Assembly (NCBI GenBank): GCA_013329455.1
Contig: DUKF01000072.1
Span: forward strand, 763-15,037
DNA: 14,275 nt
Direction: 5' to 3'
DNA from: Methanotrichaceae archaeon
GTDB lineage: Archaea; Halobacteriota; Methanosarcinia; Methanotrichales; Methanotrichaceae
In this document: positions 1 through 7,024 of the stretch, piece by piece
How positions within the stretch are numbered: the stretch's first letter is position 1
Layout of the letters: each line of letters begins with the position of its first letter
Program-made: the position numbers and the translations under genes
The notes under the pieces: generated by a model
The model's input: only the letters and a program-made list of their open reading frames with translations
What the model was told of the DNA's origin: nothing
The model's database searches: none

Positions 1-485
1 GTCTCCGGAGGATTGTCGGTCTTTATCATCGAAGGGATCTGGACCGGCCCCTTGGTCCCATCGTTTGCCTCTCTTGCGACGATCCGGTCGATTCTTCCAG
101 AGAGGCCGAGCCTCTCCGACCTCAGATCCACCTCGACCTCGTTCGGGGTTAAAAGGCTGAGCTTCAACCCAAGCTTAGAGGCGATCTCCGGCACCGTCTC
201 GCGGATCTCATCAGCCGCGGCCTTGAGGCCGTGGACGTTAATCTCGTCCCTGTAGATGGCGGGAAGCTCAGACTCCGCCATCTCAAGAGCCACACGAAGC
301 CAGGCATCGAGGTCAAGTTCTCCATCCGGCTCGAACTCGGAGAGGGAGAGGGCCATCTCCCGCAGAAGGAGCTTGTTGGGGCTTTCAGCTTCCGGCCAGA
401 CCGAGCGGCCCATCGACTGGAAGTAGACGAGCCTTGGGCACCGAAGGTAGAGGGATAGGTCAGAGATTCTCACTGGTGGCGGCAT
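1..485 (-). CDS. Cas4-like PD-(D/E)XK nuclease-family protein, 3' end outside window
   Basis: The minus strand is open from ATG at 485 to the window edge (161 codons) and carries the N-terminal part of a Cas4/DUF83-type protein. The start reads VRISDLSLYLRCPRLVYFQ. C16 matches the first iron-sulfur cysteine typical of Cas4, followed by the usual PRLVYF segment. GRIDRI at 130-135 fits the metal-binding aspartate (D133). The segment SMIKTDNPPE (152-161) sits where Cas4 proteins carry the ExK motif; K155 is present but the acidic residue is not, so catalysis may be altered. The C-terminal cysteine cluster would lie outside the window. An in-frame stop lies just upstream of the ATG, so this is the only ATG start. 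No CRISPR repeats or other cas genes are visible, so it may be a stand-alone Cas4-like protein rather than an adaptation component. The family call is from motif recognition, not a search. Confidence 0.72.
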   Translation of the reverse strand, partial: MPPPVRISDLSLYLRCPRLVYFQSMGRSVWPEAESPNKLLLREMALSLSEFEPDGELDLDAWLRVALEMAESELPAIYRDEINVHGLKAAADEIRETVPEIASKLGLKLSLLTPNEVEVDLRSERLGLSGRIDRIVAREANDGTKGPVQIPSMIKTDNPPE

Positions 486-505
486 GGTATGATGAATTGT
501 GACCC

Positions 506-516
506 ATATTTAAAAA
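506..516 (-). promoter_or_regulatory. TATA box for the Cas4-like gene, predicting a leaderless mRNA
   Basis: On the minus strand CTTTTTAAATA lies about 26 bases upstream of the ATG at 485. Archaeal transcription normally starts 22-27 bases downstream of the TATA centre, so it would begin at or next to the start codon. No Shine-Dalgarno sequence precedes the ATG, which agrees with a leaderless transcript. Confidence 0.55.
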
Positions 517-680
517 GATATTGAATGTTAGAGAAAATATTAGTGGTGCAATGTGGAAGCGATGCTATCTGCATGTGGGGAGGATTTGATGAAGATCAGA
601 GCAGCCCAGAGAACTCGCGCACGCTAATGCCAGCTTGCCTGACGATCGTTCGCAGTCTTCGAATTACACTCAAAAACCTT

Positions 681-690
681 CTTATATTTT
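681..690 (+). promoter_or_regulatory. TATA box for the DUF3160 gene
   Basis: CTTATATTTT is centred near 685, about 38 bases before the ATG at 723, predicting a transcript start near 711 and a leader of about 12 bases. A GGGGG run just before the ATG could serve as a weak ribosome binding site. The site supports 723 over the longer in-frame extension that begins at 525, which lies upstream of this promoter. Confidence 0.5.
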
Positions 691-722
691 GGAATCGAAG
701 TTTTAAGGCAAATGGGGGTTTT

Positions 723-3362
723 ATGTCCACTCATGTCATCGACAGGCGGGCCTTTGGAATCTGGTTTGTGATCGCGATCACCACAATTTCGATAATCGGG
801 TTATCTCAGGGAGGTGGCGCAGCCGTGGAGCCGGACGCTTCCAGGTTTGAGCTTCCTCTATCAACGGAAGATATCGATAATTATGAAAATTTCACTTCTA
901 AGTTGCCGCTGAGCGAGGACGCAACTGATCGGCTGGAAATGAACGGGTTTGTGGTGACAAAGGATCCATTTTCGCCAAACCGGGATGACATCGCTGCACC
1001 CTACAAGCTCATCAAAAACCTTGAGGTTCCGATATTCGTCACATCCGACTCGCTACTCCACATCTACCACATCCAGTTCGACGAGACCTTGAGGAGTATC
1101 GAGGAGGATCACTTTTACGACGACCTCTGGACGATCAGTGAAATGATGCTGGCCAGGTCCGAGGCGGACTACAACGCCTCTTCCGGCGAGGCGAAGGAGG
1201 CGGCAAAGAGAAACGTCGCCTTCTTCTCGGTGGCCCTGAGCCTTCTTGAGCCGAAATCAGACCAACTATGCCAGGGAAGCAGCAGGGAGTGCGATGAGCG
1301 CAGCTTCGAGGGGTCCTACCCCTACTTCACGCCCGAGGAGCTGGAGGAGAGAAGCTTCGAGGTCCCAGCCCTTGTGAAGGATGAGGTCATGGCGGAGCTC
1401 GCTTTGATCGAGGCCCAGGCCGGGTTTGCAAAATCGCCGATCTTCGGCTACGATGAGGACTACTCCCAGTACCGGCCCCGGGGCCACTACACCCGGTCTG
1501 AGCAGCTCAAAAACTACTTCAAGGCGATGATGTGGTACGGGAGGATGAGCTTCCTCTTGAAGGGATGCGATGGCGACTGCATCGTCTCAGAGAAGGAAGC
1601 GAGAATACAGACCCTGGGCGCGAGCATGATCGCCCAAAACCTCCTCGACGATCCTGAATCGAAGGAGAAGTGGGACCGGATCTACAACGTCACCTCCTTC
1701 TACGTCGGCTACTCTGATGACCTGGGACCCTACGAGTACAACGACGCCATAAACGCTGTCTTCGAGGGATCTGTCCCGGCTCGGGACTTTTCGGACTCAG
1801 ATCTCGACCTCCTCAAGGCAGAGCTTGCGGCGTACAGGCTGCCCCAGATCTACGGTGGAACTGGCGTCGCCTCCCCTGCCTGCCAGGTGGAGCCGCCCTT
1901 CTCGCCAGCGCAGGCCGACGAGTGCCTGGCAGCGACCGCCGGGTTGCGGTTCATGGGTCAGAGGTTTGTTCCAGACTCCTACATCTTCCAGAACCTGGTG
2001 ATCCCCAACGTTGGCGTCTACACCGGTGAGGGCGAGGGCGATGCTTTCACCCAAGGGCCTTACGGCCGCCACTTCCCAAGAGGCCTCGACGTGATGGCGA
2101 TCCTGGGCTCCGGGCGGGCGGACGAGATCCTGACCGCCCTCAACGACTCGAGCTACCAGAACTACTCGTCCCAGCAGGCCAAGCTCGAAGAGGAGTTTGA
2201 TTCCTTCACCGAGGAGGATTGGCAGAAGAACCTCTACTGGGCATGGCTCTATTCCCTCCAGCCACTCCTCGAAACGCCCGGACCAAATAGTCCCGCCTTC
2301 ATGCAGACGACCGCCTGGCAGGACAAGGAGCTGACGACGGCTCTCGCCTCCTGGACGGAACTTCGCCACGACACGATCCTCTACGCAAAGCAGAGCTACA
2401 CCCTGAGGGCCATCGCCCTTCCGCCTGAAGAGCCTGAACCGCTTGTCGGATACGTCGAGCCCGTCCCCGAGTTTTACGGAAGGCTCCTCGTCCTCGCCAG
2501 GATGAACAGGGAGAGCCTCGACGAGGCCGATCTACTCGACGATTCATCCCGAAGCCGCCTTGAGAGCCTCGAGACGATCCTGGCGAGGCTTGAGGAGATC
2601 TCGACCGCAGAGCTTGAAGGAAGGGAGATGACGGAGGACGACGTCGAGTTCATCAACAATTTCGGCGATAGGCTGAACGATGCGATCTCTGGCGTCGACG
2701 AGAAGTCCAAGAAGACGACGATCGTCGCCGACGTCCACACCGATTCCAACTCTGGCTTGGTCCTGGAGGAGGGTGTGGGCTACGTGAGGCTGATCTCCGT
2801 CGCCTACGAGCTTCCGGACGGTAGGGTTCTCCTCGGCGCTGGACCCGTCTTCAGCTACTACGAGTTCAAGCAGCCGATGGAAGAGAGGCTAACCGATGAG
2901 GCCTGGCGCGAGATGCTGGCAGAAAGCCCGCCTGAGAACCCCGAGTGGACGGCCAGCTTCGCCGATTGGCTGCTGCCTTATTCGGTTCTGAACGCCACGT
3001 TGAAAGGGGAGTGCAGAGAAGCCGCAGCTGAAGAGATCGAAGAGAACGAAGATGAAGAAGGCGAAGAAGGCGAAGAAACCGAGATCGAAGCCGAATCTGG
3101 CCAGGGCGCCGATATCCGTCTCGAAGACTTCGAGGTGAGGATAGGCTGGAACCTGTTGCAGGGTTGGTACGCCGACTGCACCATAACTCTCAGGAATTCC
3201 GGCAACTCCGAGGGAACTGCCAACGTCGTCCTTGAAGACGGCGACGGAAATCTCCTAAAGGAGCTGGAGATACTGGTTCCCCCAATGAGCACGGTGACCG
3301 AGAAGGCGAGCGTCGACATCTCTGGTAATAATCGAGATGTGAACTCAAAATTGGTAGCGTGA
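723..3362 (+). CDS. Secreted DUF3160-family protein with acidic linker and C-terminal beta domain
   Basis: This is an 879-residue exported protein. The start at 723 puts a signal sequence right at the N-terminus: basic residues at 8-9, hydrophobic core at about 11-27, and an AA dipeptide near 33-34 as possible cleavage site. An upstream extension to 525 would bury the signal behind 66 unconvincing residues and precede the TATA box. The body (about 45-765) resembles DUF3160, a large family of unknown function in archaea and bacteria; segments such as VPIFVTSDSLLHIYH and the tryptophan- and tyrosine-rich middle match my memory of it. A Glu/Asp/Gly-rich linker occupies about 770-795. The last 80 or so residues (DFEVRIGWNLLQGWY, ITLRNSGNSEGTANV) look like a CARDB/FxLYD-type beta sandwich, common in cell-surface proteins. 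It stands alone and ends at a hairpin terminator. No enzymatic activity can be inferred. The sequence shows export; the surface role is an inference. Confidence 0.82.
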   Translation: MSTHVIDRRAFGIWFVIAITTISIIGLSQGGGAAVEPDASRFELPLSTEDIDNYENFTSKLPLSEDATDRLEMNGFVVTKDPFSPNRDDIAAPYKLIKNLEVPIFVTSDSLLHIYHIQFDETLRSIEEDHFYDDLWTISEMMLARSEADYNASSGEAKEAAKRNVAFFSVALSLLEPKSDQLCQGSSRECDERSFEGSYPYFTPEELEERSFEVPALVKDEVMAELALIEAQAGFAKSPIFGYDEDYSQYRPRGHYTRSEQLKNYFKAMMWYGRMSFLLKGCDGDCIVSEKEARIQTLGASMIAQNLLDDPESKEKWDRIYNVTSFYVGYSDDLGPYEYNDAINAVFEGSVPARDFSDSDLDLLKAELAAYRLPQIYGGTGVASPACQVEPPFSPAQADECLAATAGLRFMGQRFVPDSYIFQNLVIPNVGVYTGEGEGDAFTQGPYGRHFPRGLDVMAILGSGRADEILTALNDSSYQNYSSQQAKLEEEFDSFTEEDWQKNLYWAWLYSLQPLLETPGPNSPAFMQTTAWQDKELTTALASWTELRHDTILYAKQSYTLRAIALPPEEPEPLVGYVEPVPEFYGRLLVLARMNRESLDEADLLDDSSRSRLESLETILARLEEISTAELEGREMTEDDVEFINNFGDRLNDAISGVDEKSKKTTIVADVHTDSNSGLVLEEGVGYVRLISVAYELPDGRVLLGAGPVFSYYEFKQPMEERLTDEAWREMLAESPPENPEWTASFADWLLPYSVLNATLKGECREAAAEEIEENEDEEGEEGEETEIEAESGQGADIRLEDFEVRIGWNLLQGWYADCTITLRNSGNSEGTANVVLEDGDGNLLKELEILVPPMSTVTEKASVDISGNNRDVNSKLVA

Positions 3363-3377
3363 CGAGCAGTTCGGGGG

Positions 3378-3404
3378 GCGGGGCCGCTCGTCCCCGCTTT
3401 TCTT
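3378..3404 (+). terminator. Hairpin terminator after the DUF3160 gene
   Basis: GCGGGG at 3378-3383 pairs with CCCCGC at 3392-3397 around an eight-base loop, followed by TTTTCTT. It begins 15 bases after the stop codon and separates two convergent genes. Confidence 0.6.
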
Positions 3405-3475
3405 AGTGGCCCAGTCGGCGCAGTGAGGTTGAGACCGACTCAAAAAGGGAGCAGATCTTCGATATAAAATTGGAA

Positions 3476-4357
3476 TCATTGTTGATTCTGACTTAGCGCC
3501 AGTTCAAGATTTGATTTAACTATTTGATTCAGTATCGGATATTCTTCCTCGGTATAAATTTTAAGAGCTTCATCGTAAGCTTCGATCGCACTCTTGAGGT
3601 TCGCCTCTTTGTCCCTGACCTCGGCAAGAGTGCTGTAGGCAGTTCCGAGGTTGTTCTGGGTCATAGCGTAGTCGACAGGGTAACGCTCGACCGTTCTTAT
3701 TTTGAGAGCTTGATCGTAAGCTTCGATCGCGCTCTTGAGGTTCGCCTCTTTGTCCCTTACCTCAGCAAGAGTGCTGTAGGCAGTTCCGAGGTTGTTCTGG
3801 GTTCCAGCGTAGTCGACAGGGTAACGCTCGACCGTTCTTATTTTGAGAGCTTGATCGTAAGCTTCGATCGCGCTCTTGAGGTTCGCCTCTTTGTCCCTGA
3901 CCTCGGCAAGATTTCTGTAGGCATTTCCGAGGTTGTTCTGGGTCGTGGCATAATTGACCGGGTAACGCTCGACCGTGCTTATTTTGAGAGCTTCGTCGTA
4001 GGCTTGTATTGCATTCTTTAGATGTTTTTCTTTATCCTTTATCAAAGCCAAATTACAATACGCAACGCCTACATTATTCTGTGCCCAAGCATATTCATAC
4101 GGAAATTCTTTTGAAGAAATTTTATTTAAGAGGGCTTCATATAAGTTGATCGCATCCTCGTACTGGCCGGAATCGAGCCGAGAATCGGCTGTCAGAAGAG
4201 ATGATTCTATTTGGCTTTTTATTCTCTCATTCTCTTTTTGCTCTGTATATGCTTGAGACAGTAAAAACACTAAAAGCCCCGTGATGATGATGACGATTAT
4301 TCCGACCCAAAAGTTCTCCTTCCAACCGCCCCCCTTTCCGCGCTTCAACTTCACCAT
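3476..4357 (-). CDS. Membrane-anchored tetratricopeptide-repeat protein
   Basis: A 293-residue protein with a short basic N-terminus (KLKRGKGGG), one membrane helix at about 16-36, and then only TPR repeats, so it should be anchored by its N-terminus with the repeats on one membrane face. The repeats are 47 residues long, of the type YPVDYAxTQNNLGTAY followed by EVRDKEANLKSAIEAYDQALKI. This long variety is frequent in methanogen and cyanobacterial TPR proteins and builds a scaffold for protein contacts. The first repeats (about 45-125) are divergent and AT-rich in DNA, while the later three are nearly identical. I chose ATG at 4357 over TTG at 4366 because a TATA box lies about 28 bases before it and no ribosome binding site favours either. 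It is divergent from htpX across about 180 bases. The partner is unknown; an adaptor role in envelope stress is only a guess from position. Confidence 0.8.
   Translation of the reverse strand: MVKLKRGKGGGWKENFWVGIIVIIITGLLVFLLSQAYTEQKENERIKSQIESSLLTADSRLDSGQYEDAINLYEALLNKISSKEFPYEYAWAQNNVGVAYCNLALIKDKEKHLKNAIQAYDEALKISTVERYPVNYATTQNNLGNAYRNLAEVRDKEANLKSAIEAYDQALKIRTVERYPVDYAGTQNNLGTAYSTLAEVRDKEANLKSAIEAYDQALKIRTVERYPVDYAMTQNNLGTAYSTLAEVRDKEANLKSAIEAYDEALKIYTEEEYPILNQIVKSNLELALSQNQQ
3580..4002. repeat. Three tandem 141-base near-identical repeats inside the TPR gene
   Basis: Copies begin at 3580, 3721 and 3862 at CTTCGATCGC, exactly 141 bases apart (47 codons). By eye the first two copies differ at 6 of 141 positions, nearly all in two short clusters; the third differs more. 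Such identity in DNA, not just protein, points to recent duplication or gene conversion. A partial, more divergent unit precedes 3580. Confidence 0.9.
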
Positions 4358-4380
4358 CGCGTTCAATTATCTTTCAGATC

Positions 4381-4388
4381 AAAATAAA
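4381..4388 (-). promoter_or_regulatory. TATA box for the TPR gene
   Basis: TTTATTTT on the minus strand is centred about 28 bases before the ATG at 4357, again fitting a leaderless or near-leaderless start. Confidence 0.4.
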
Positions 4389-4477
4389 CTTGTCGTATCT
4401 AGCGGCTTGGAGATCTATTGAGAAGTTAACTTGATCAGTGCCTTTGATCGGCTTTTTCTCTCTTTAGAAGACAAACC

Positions 4478-4528
4478 CCTTAAATCCCAGGACGTCAATA
4501 TAACCCAGATTAAGCTTCTCTCAAGGTG
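4478..4528 (+). promoter_or_regulatory. Promoter and ribosome binding site of htpX-pspAB
   Basis: A TATA-like CCTTAAATC at 4478-4486 predicts transcription from about 4510. AGGTG at 4524-4528 matches the archaeal anti-Shine-Dalgarno with a 10-base spacer to the ATG at 4539. Together they favour 4539 over the in-frame upstream extension that begins near 4431. Confidence 0.45.
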
Positions 4529-4538
4529 TAAAAAGACT

Positions 4539-5423
4539 ATGAAAAGAAAATGGCAACACGATAGAGGATTAGAGGCGAGGATGCTCTTCACGATGTTCCT
4601 CCTGGGCCTCGTGTACCTCGCCTTTTTGGCGATACTCGCAAGGGAGGGTGCAGGACTGATGGTGATGCTCGCCTTCGTGAGCATATTCATGCTCATCCAG
4701 TACTTCTTCTCAGACAAGCTCGTCCTTATGAGCATGAGGGCGAAGATCGTCTCCGAGAGCGAGGAGCCCGAGCTTCACCAGATGATATCAAGGCTCTGCG
4801 CCATGGCGGACCTTCCCAAACCAAGGATTGCCGTCGTGGACACGCCTATGCCCAACGCCTTTGCAACTGGCAGAAACCCAGGAAACGCCGTCGTTGCGGT
4901 GACCACCGGAATAAGGCGCCAGCTGAACCAAGCTGAGCTTGAGGCGGTCCTGGCCCACGAGCTGACTCACGTCAAGAACAGAGACGTGATGGTGATGACG
5001 ATCGCAAGTTTCCTCTCGACGGTCGCATTCTTCATCGTCCGATACTCCTTCTTCTTCGGCGGCGGAGGCTCCGGCCGGGATAAGGGTGGGATCTGGGCGG
5101 CCTTCTTCGCCGCTATCGCCGTCTGGATCGTGAGCAGCCTTCTGATAAGGGCCCTTTCACGGTACCGGGAGTTTGCCGCAGATAGAGGGTCGGCCGTGAT
5201 CACAGGCCAGCCCTCGAACCTGGCATCGGCGTTAATGAAGATCAGCGGCGTCATGCCCCGGATACCAAAAGAAGACCTCAGAAAGGTTGAGGGGATGAAC
5301 GCCTTCTTCATCATACCTGCGGTCTCGGGCTCGTCGATAATGCAACTACTCTCGACCCACCCTCCAGTGGAAAAGAGGATCGCAGCCCTACAAAGAATCG
5401 AAAGGGAGTTCGAGACGGCATGA
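4539..5423 (+). CDS. htpX: HtpX-type membrane zinc metalloprotease (M48)
   Basis: A 294-residue M48B protease that cleaves damaged or misfolded membrane proteins with a cytoplasm-facing zinc site. Two N-terminal membrane helices lie at about 15-33 and 39-57. The zinc motif is HELTH (H140, E141, H144) within AHELTHVKNRD, and the third ligand is E211 in YREFAADRGSA. Two more hydrophobic segments at about 151-172 and 185-204 flank a glycine-rich loop. The C-terminal STHPPVEKRIAAL motif is typical of HtpX. Length is normal for the family (about 280-300). The ATG at 4539 follows AGGTG and places TM1 properly. Its stop overlaps the start of pspAB by four bases (ATGA), which implies translational coupling, and the gene faces pspA-pspAA. 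All catalytic residues are present, so the protease should be active. In archaea HtpX next to PspAB is a known association. Confidence 0.95.
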   Translation: MKRKWQHDRGLEARMLFTMFLLGLVYLAFLAILAREGAGLMVMLAFVSIFMLIQYFFSDKLVLMSMRAKIVSESEEPELHQMISRLCAMADLPKPRIAVVDTPMPNAFATGRNPGNAVVAVTTGIRRQLNQAELEAVLAHELTHVKNRDVMVMTIASFLSTVAFFIVRYSFFFGGGGSGRDKGGIWAAFFAAIAVWIVSSLLIRALSRYREFAADRGSAVITGQPSNLASALMKISGVMPRIPKEDLRKVEGMNAFFIIPAVSGSSIMQLLSTHPPVEKRIAALQRIEREFETA

Positions 5424-5986
5424 AGTTTCTGGACGCGATCCTGGGAAAAAGCGAGCTTCCGACGGCCAAGCTCGACCGGCTCTTCGCCATATCTACCGCC
5501 AGCATCACCCTGGAGGCGAACCTGGGCCTCTCGCCCGAAGGCGCCGCCGGGATCTGCTTCAAGCCGATCGAGTCTTCGAGGTACGATTCGGCCCGGGCCG
5601 AGATCGAGGACCTTCTCAGGTACAGCGCCCAGGAGACGGGAACCAAGTTTCGGGTCGAGAAGGACGAGTACCGTTACCTCTGGGTGGTTCTGGAAGATCC
5701 TGACTTCGACGACCTGGTAACGAACGTCCATCTCGTCAGCCAGACGATGATCGAGCACGGATTTGGAGAGCAGCTCCTCTGCGCCATATACCGATTCGGG
5801 GGAAAGGACGGTACAGTCTACTGGATATACAGTTTCAAAGGAGGGGCATACTACCCCTTCGCCCCTCTTGAGGGGCAGAAAAGAGACAATTCATTTGAGT
5901 TCAGGCTCAGATCGGTGATGGAGCCTGAGCTTCCCGTGGAAAAGAACGTGGAGAAGTGGTATCCTCTCTGGGGGATACCGCTTTAA
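5420..5986 (+). CDS. pspAB: PspA-associated protein PspAB
   Basis: A 188-residue soluble protein with no signal or membrane helix. It matches the PspAB family as I remember it: N-terminal MKFLDAILGKSE, then LDRLFAISTASITLEANLG, a central RYLWVVLEDPDFDDLV and HLVSQTMIEHGFGEQLLCAI, and the C-terminal YPFAPLEGQKRDNSFE and EKWYPLWGIPL. PspAB proteins accompany PspA and HtpX in archaea and actinobacteria; their biochemical function is not established. The start ATG overlaps the htpX stop (ATGA), and a GGGAG lies about ten bases upstream inside htpX, so it is likely made in fixed proportion to HtpX. A role as regulator or adaptor of the protease or of PspA is an inference from gene order. It converges with pspAA, leaving only about 33 bases between the stops. 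Confidence 0.85.
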   Translation: MKFLDAILGKSELPTAKLDRLFAISTASITLEANLGLSPEGAAGICFKPIESSRYDSARAEIEDLLRYSAQETGTKFRVEKDEYRYLWVVLEDPDFDDLVTNVHLVSQTMIEHGFGEQLLCAIYRFGGKDGTVYWIYSFKGGAYYPFAPLEGQKRDNSFEFRLRSVMEPELPVEKNVEKWYPLWGIPL

Positions 5987-6019
5987 TCCTCATATTTTGA
6001 TTATCTTTAATCCACGATC

Positions 6020-6298
6020 CTAATCTTCAATCAGGCCGCATCCGCTGAAGACCCTCTCCGCCTCATCTAAGGTCAAATCTCCGGGGGGCACGATAATGTC
6101 CGACTCGACGATCTCTTTTGGGTCCAGAGGCTCGCCTTTCCCCTTTATCGTCGAGATGAGGCTCGATAGCTCCCGTTTGAAGCTGGCTTCGTCCTCCCTT
6201 CCGACGTAGTCCACTATCCTGTTGTCGATGACGTTCAGATCGTCGAGAATGGCGCTTGAGACCTTGAACTGGCCCTCACCCATTATCCTGATGATCAT
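6020..6298 (-). CDS. pspAA: PspA-associated small protein PspAA
   Basis: A 92-residue protein starting MIIRIMGEGQFKV, with a central DEASFKRELSSLIS helix and the C-terminal DIIVPPGDLTLDEAERVF segment. These are hallmarks of the PspAA domain, a small alpha/beta module found with PspA in archaea and actinobacteria. It probably binds PspA and tunes its assembly; that role is inferred from constant co-occurrence. Its ATG overlaps the pspA stop (ATGA), with GGAGG a few bases upstream inside the end of pspA, so translation is coupled to pspA. No membrane segment is seen, so it should be cytoplasmic. Confidence 0.87.
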   Translation of the reverse strand: MIIRIMGEGQFKVSSAILDDLNVIDNRIVDYVGREDEASFKRELSSLISTIKGKGEPLDPKEIVESDIIVPPGDLTLDEAERVFSGCGLIED

Positions 6299-6990
6299 TT
6301 TCCTTCCTCCGCCTTCAGCTTCGCAAGATCCGACTCAACGCTGCTTGATGCCTGAATCTTGGAAAGCTCTCTTTCGATATCGTCGCTTCCGGTGAAGTCC
6401 TCGAGAGTTCCCTTCTCCACCAGCTCGTCTAGGGCTGCAGACCTCGCCTTCATCGTCTCGATCTTGTCCTCGGACCTCTCGACCGCAAGACCCACGTCTG
6501 CCATCTCCTCGCTGATTCCCGTCAGGGACTCGGTGACCTTGACCTGAGCCTCGGCAGCGGAGTACTGGGCTTTAATAGTCTCCTTCTTCACCCTGAAGGA
6601 CTCGACCTTAGTAGAGAGCCTCCTCTCGGTCGCCTCGAGCTTTGCCTGCTCCTGCTCCAGGTCCGCAATCTGTTGATCGAGGTTCTGGGTCTGGACAGAA
6701 AGCGCGCTCTTACGCTCGAGAGCCTGGCGCGCCAGGTCCTCCCGGTCGGACTTTATCGCCTCCCTCGCCTGAGAGTCGAGCCGGTCCATTTTCTGCATCA
6801 GCTTTGCCTTCTGAAGCTCCAGCCTCTTCTTGGAGGTGGTGACTTCAGCAACGCCTCTTTTTACGTTTTGCAAAAGCTCGAGCTGCTTCTGGTAAGAGTA
6901 GTCGAGCGTCTCGTTGGGATCTTCCACCCTGTCCATCACGGTGTTCATCTTGGCCTTGACTACTGTGCTCATTCGGTTGAGTAATCCCAT
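6295..6990 (-). CDS. pspA: PspA/Vipp1 (ESCRT-III-like) membrane-stress protein
   Basis: A 231-residue PspA/IM30 protein, close to the usual length. The N-terminus MGLLNRMSTVVKAKMNTVMDRVEDP is the amphipathic helix that binds stressed membranes, and the rest is long charged helices (about 28-185) that form the ESCRT-III-like hairpin, including SKKRLELQKAKLMQKMDRLDSQA. The DPNETLDYSYQKQLELL segment is typical. It protects membrane integrity by forming oligomers on the inner face of the membrane. The start is preceded by TGAGGT with a six-base spacer. pspAA follows with a four-base overlap, and the pair faces htpX-pspAB. A TATA box sits immediately upstream, past a terminator hairpin of the preceding gene, so the pair probably forms its own transcript. 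The family assignment is firm. No bacterial PspF-type regulator is present in the window. Confidence 0.95.
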   Translation of the reverse strand: MGLLNRMSTVVKAKMNTVMDRVEDPNETLDYSYQKQLELLQNVKRGVAEVTTSKKRLELQKAKLMQKMDRLDSQAREAIKSDREDLARQALERKSALSVQTQNLDQQIADLEQEQAKLEATERRLSTKVESFRVKKETIKAQYSAAEAQVKVTESLTGISEEMADVGLAVERSEDKIETMKARSAALDELVEKGTLEDFTGSDDIERELSKIQASSSVESDLAKLKAEEGK

Positions 6991-6996
6991 GAATAT

Positions 6997-7020
6997 ACCT
7001 CAATTCAGCTGATCATATAA
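6997..7020 (-). promoter_or_regulatory. TATA box and Shine-Dalgarno of pspA-pspAA
   Basis: On the minus strand TTATATGA (7013-7020) lies about 26 bases before the ATG at 6990, and TGAGGT (6997-7002) lies six bases before it. A TSS placed by this TATA box would fall at the start codon and leave the Shine-Dalgarno out of the transcript. Either a leaderless form exists or a longer transcript enters from upstream. The conflict is not resolved by the sequence. Confidence 0.45.
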
Positions 7021-7024
7021 TCTC

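Noticed and set aside
486..500. ATGATGA resembling a C box of a C/D guide RNA.
   Set aside because: No CTGA D box or paired C'/D' motifs within the expected distance; the bases lie in the leader of the Cas4-like gene.
525..722. N-terminal extension of the DUF3160 frame by 66 residues.
   Set aside because: It precedes the TATA box, has an implausible composition and would displace the signal peptide from the N-terminus.
3524..4021. Plus-strand open frame of 165 codons over the TPR gene.
   Set aside because: It mirrors the repeated minus-strand coding sequence and shows the same 47-codon periodicity. The TPR protein is the real gene.
3476..4366. Tandem repeats considered as a CRISPR array.
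   Set aside because: The 141-base unit has no spacers and keeps an open reading frame encoding TPR motifs.
5358..5376. CCTCCAGTGGAAAAG resembles an archaeal origin recognition box.
   Set aside because: It lies within htpX and encodes the conserved HPPVEKR motif, which fully explains the bases. The G-rich tail of the box is also missing.
4967..5758. Minus-strand open frame of 263 codons across htpX and pspAB.
   Set aside because: It is antisense to two genes with clear family motifs and crosses their junction; its product has no recognisable features.
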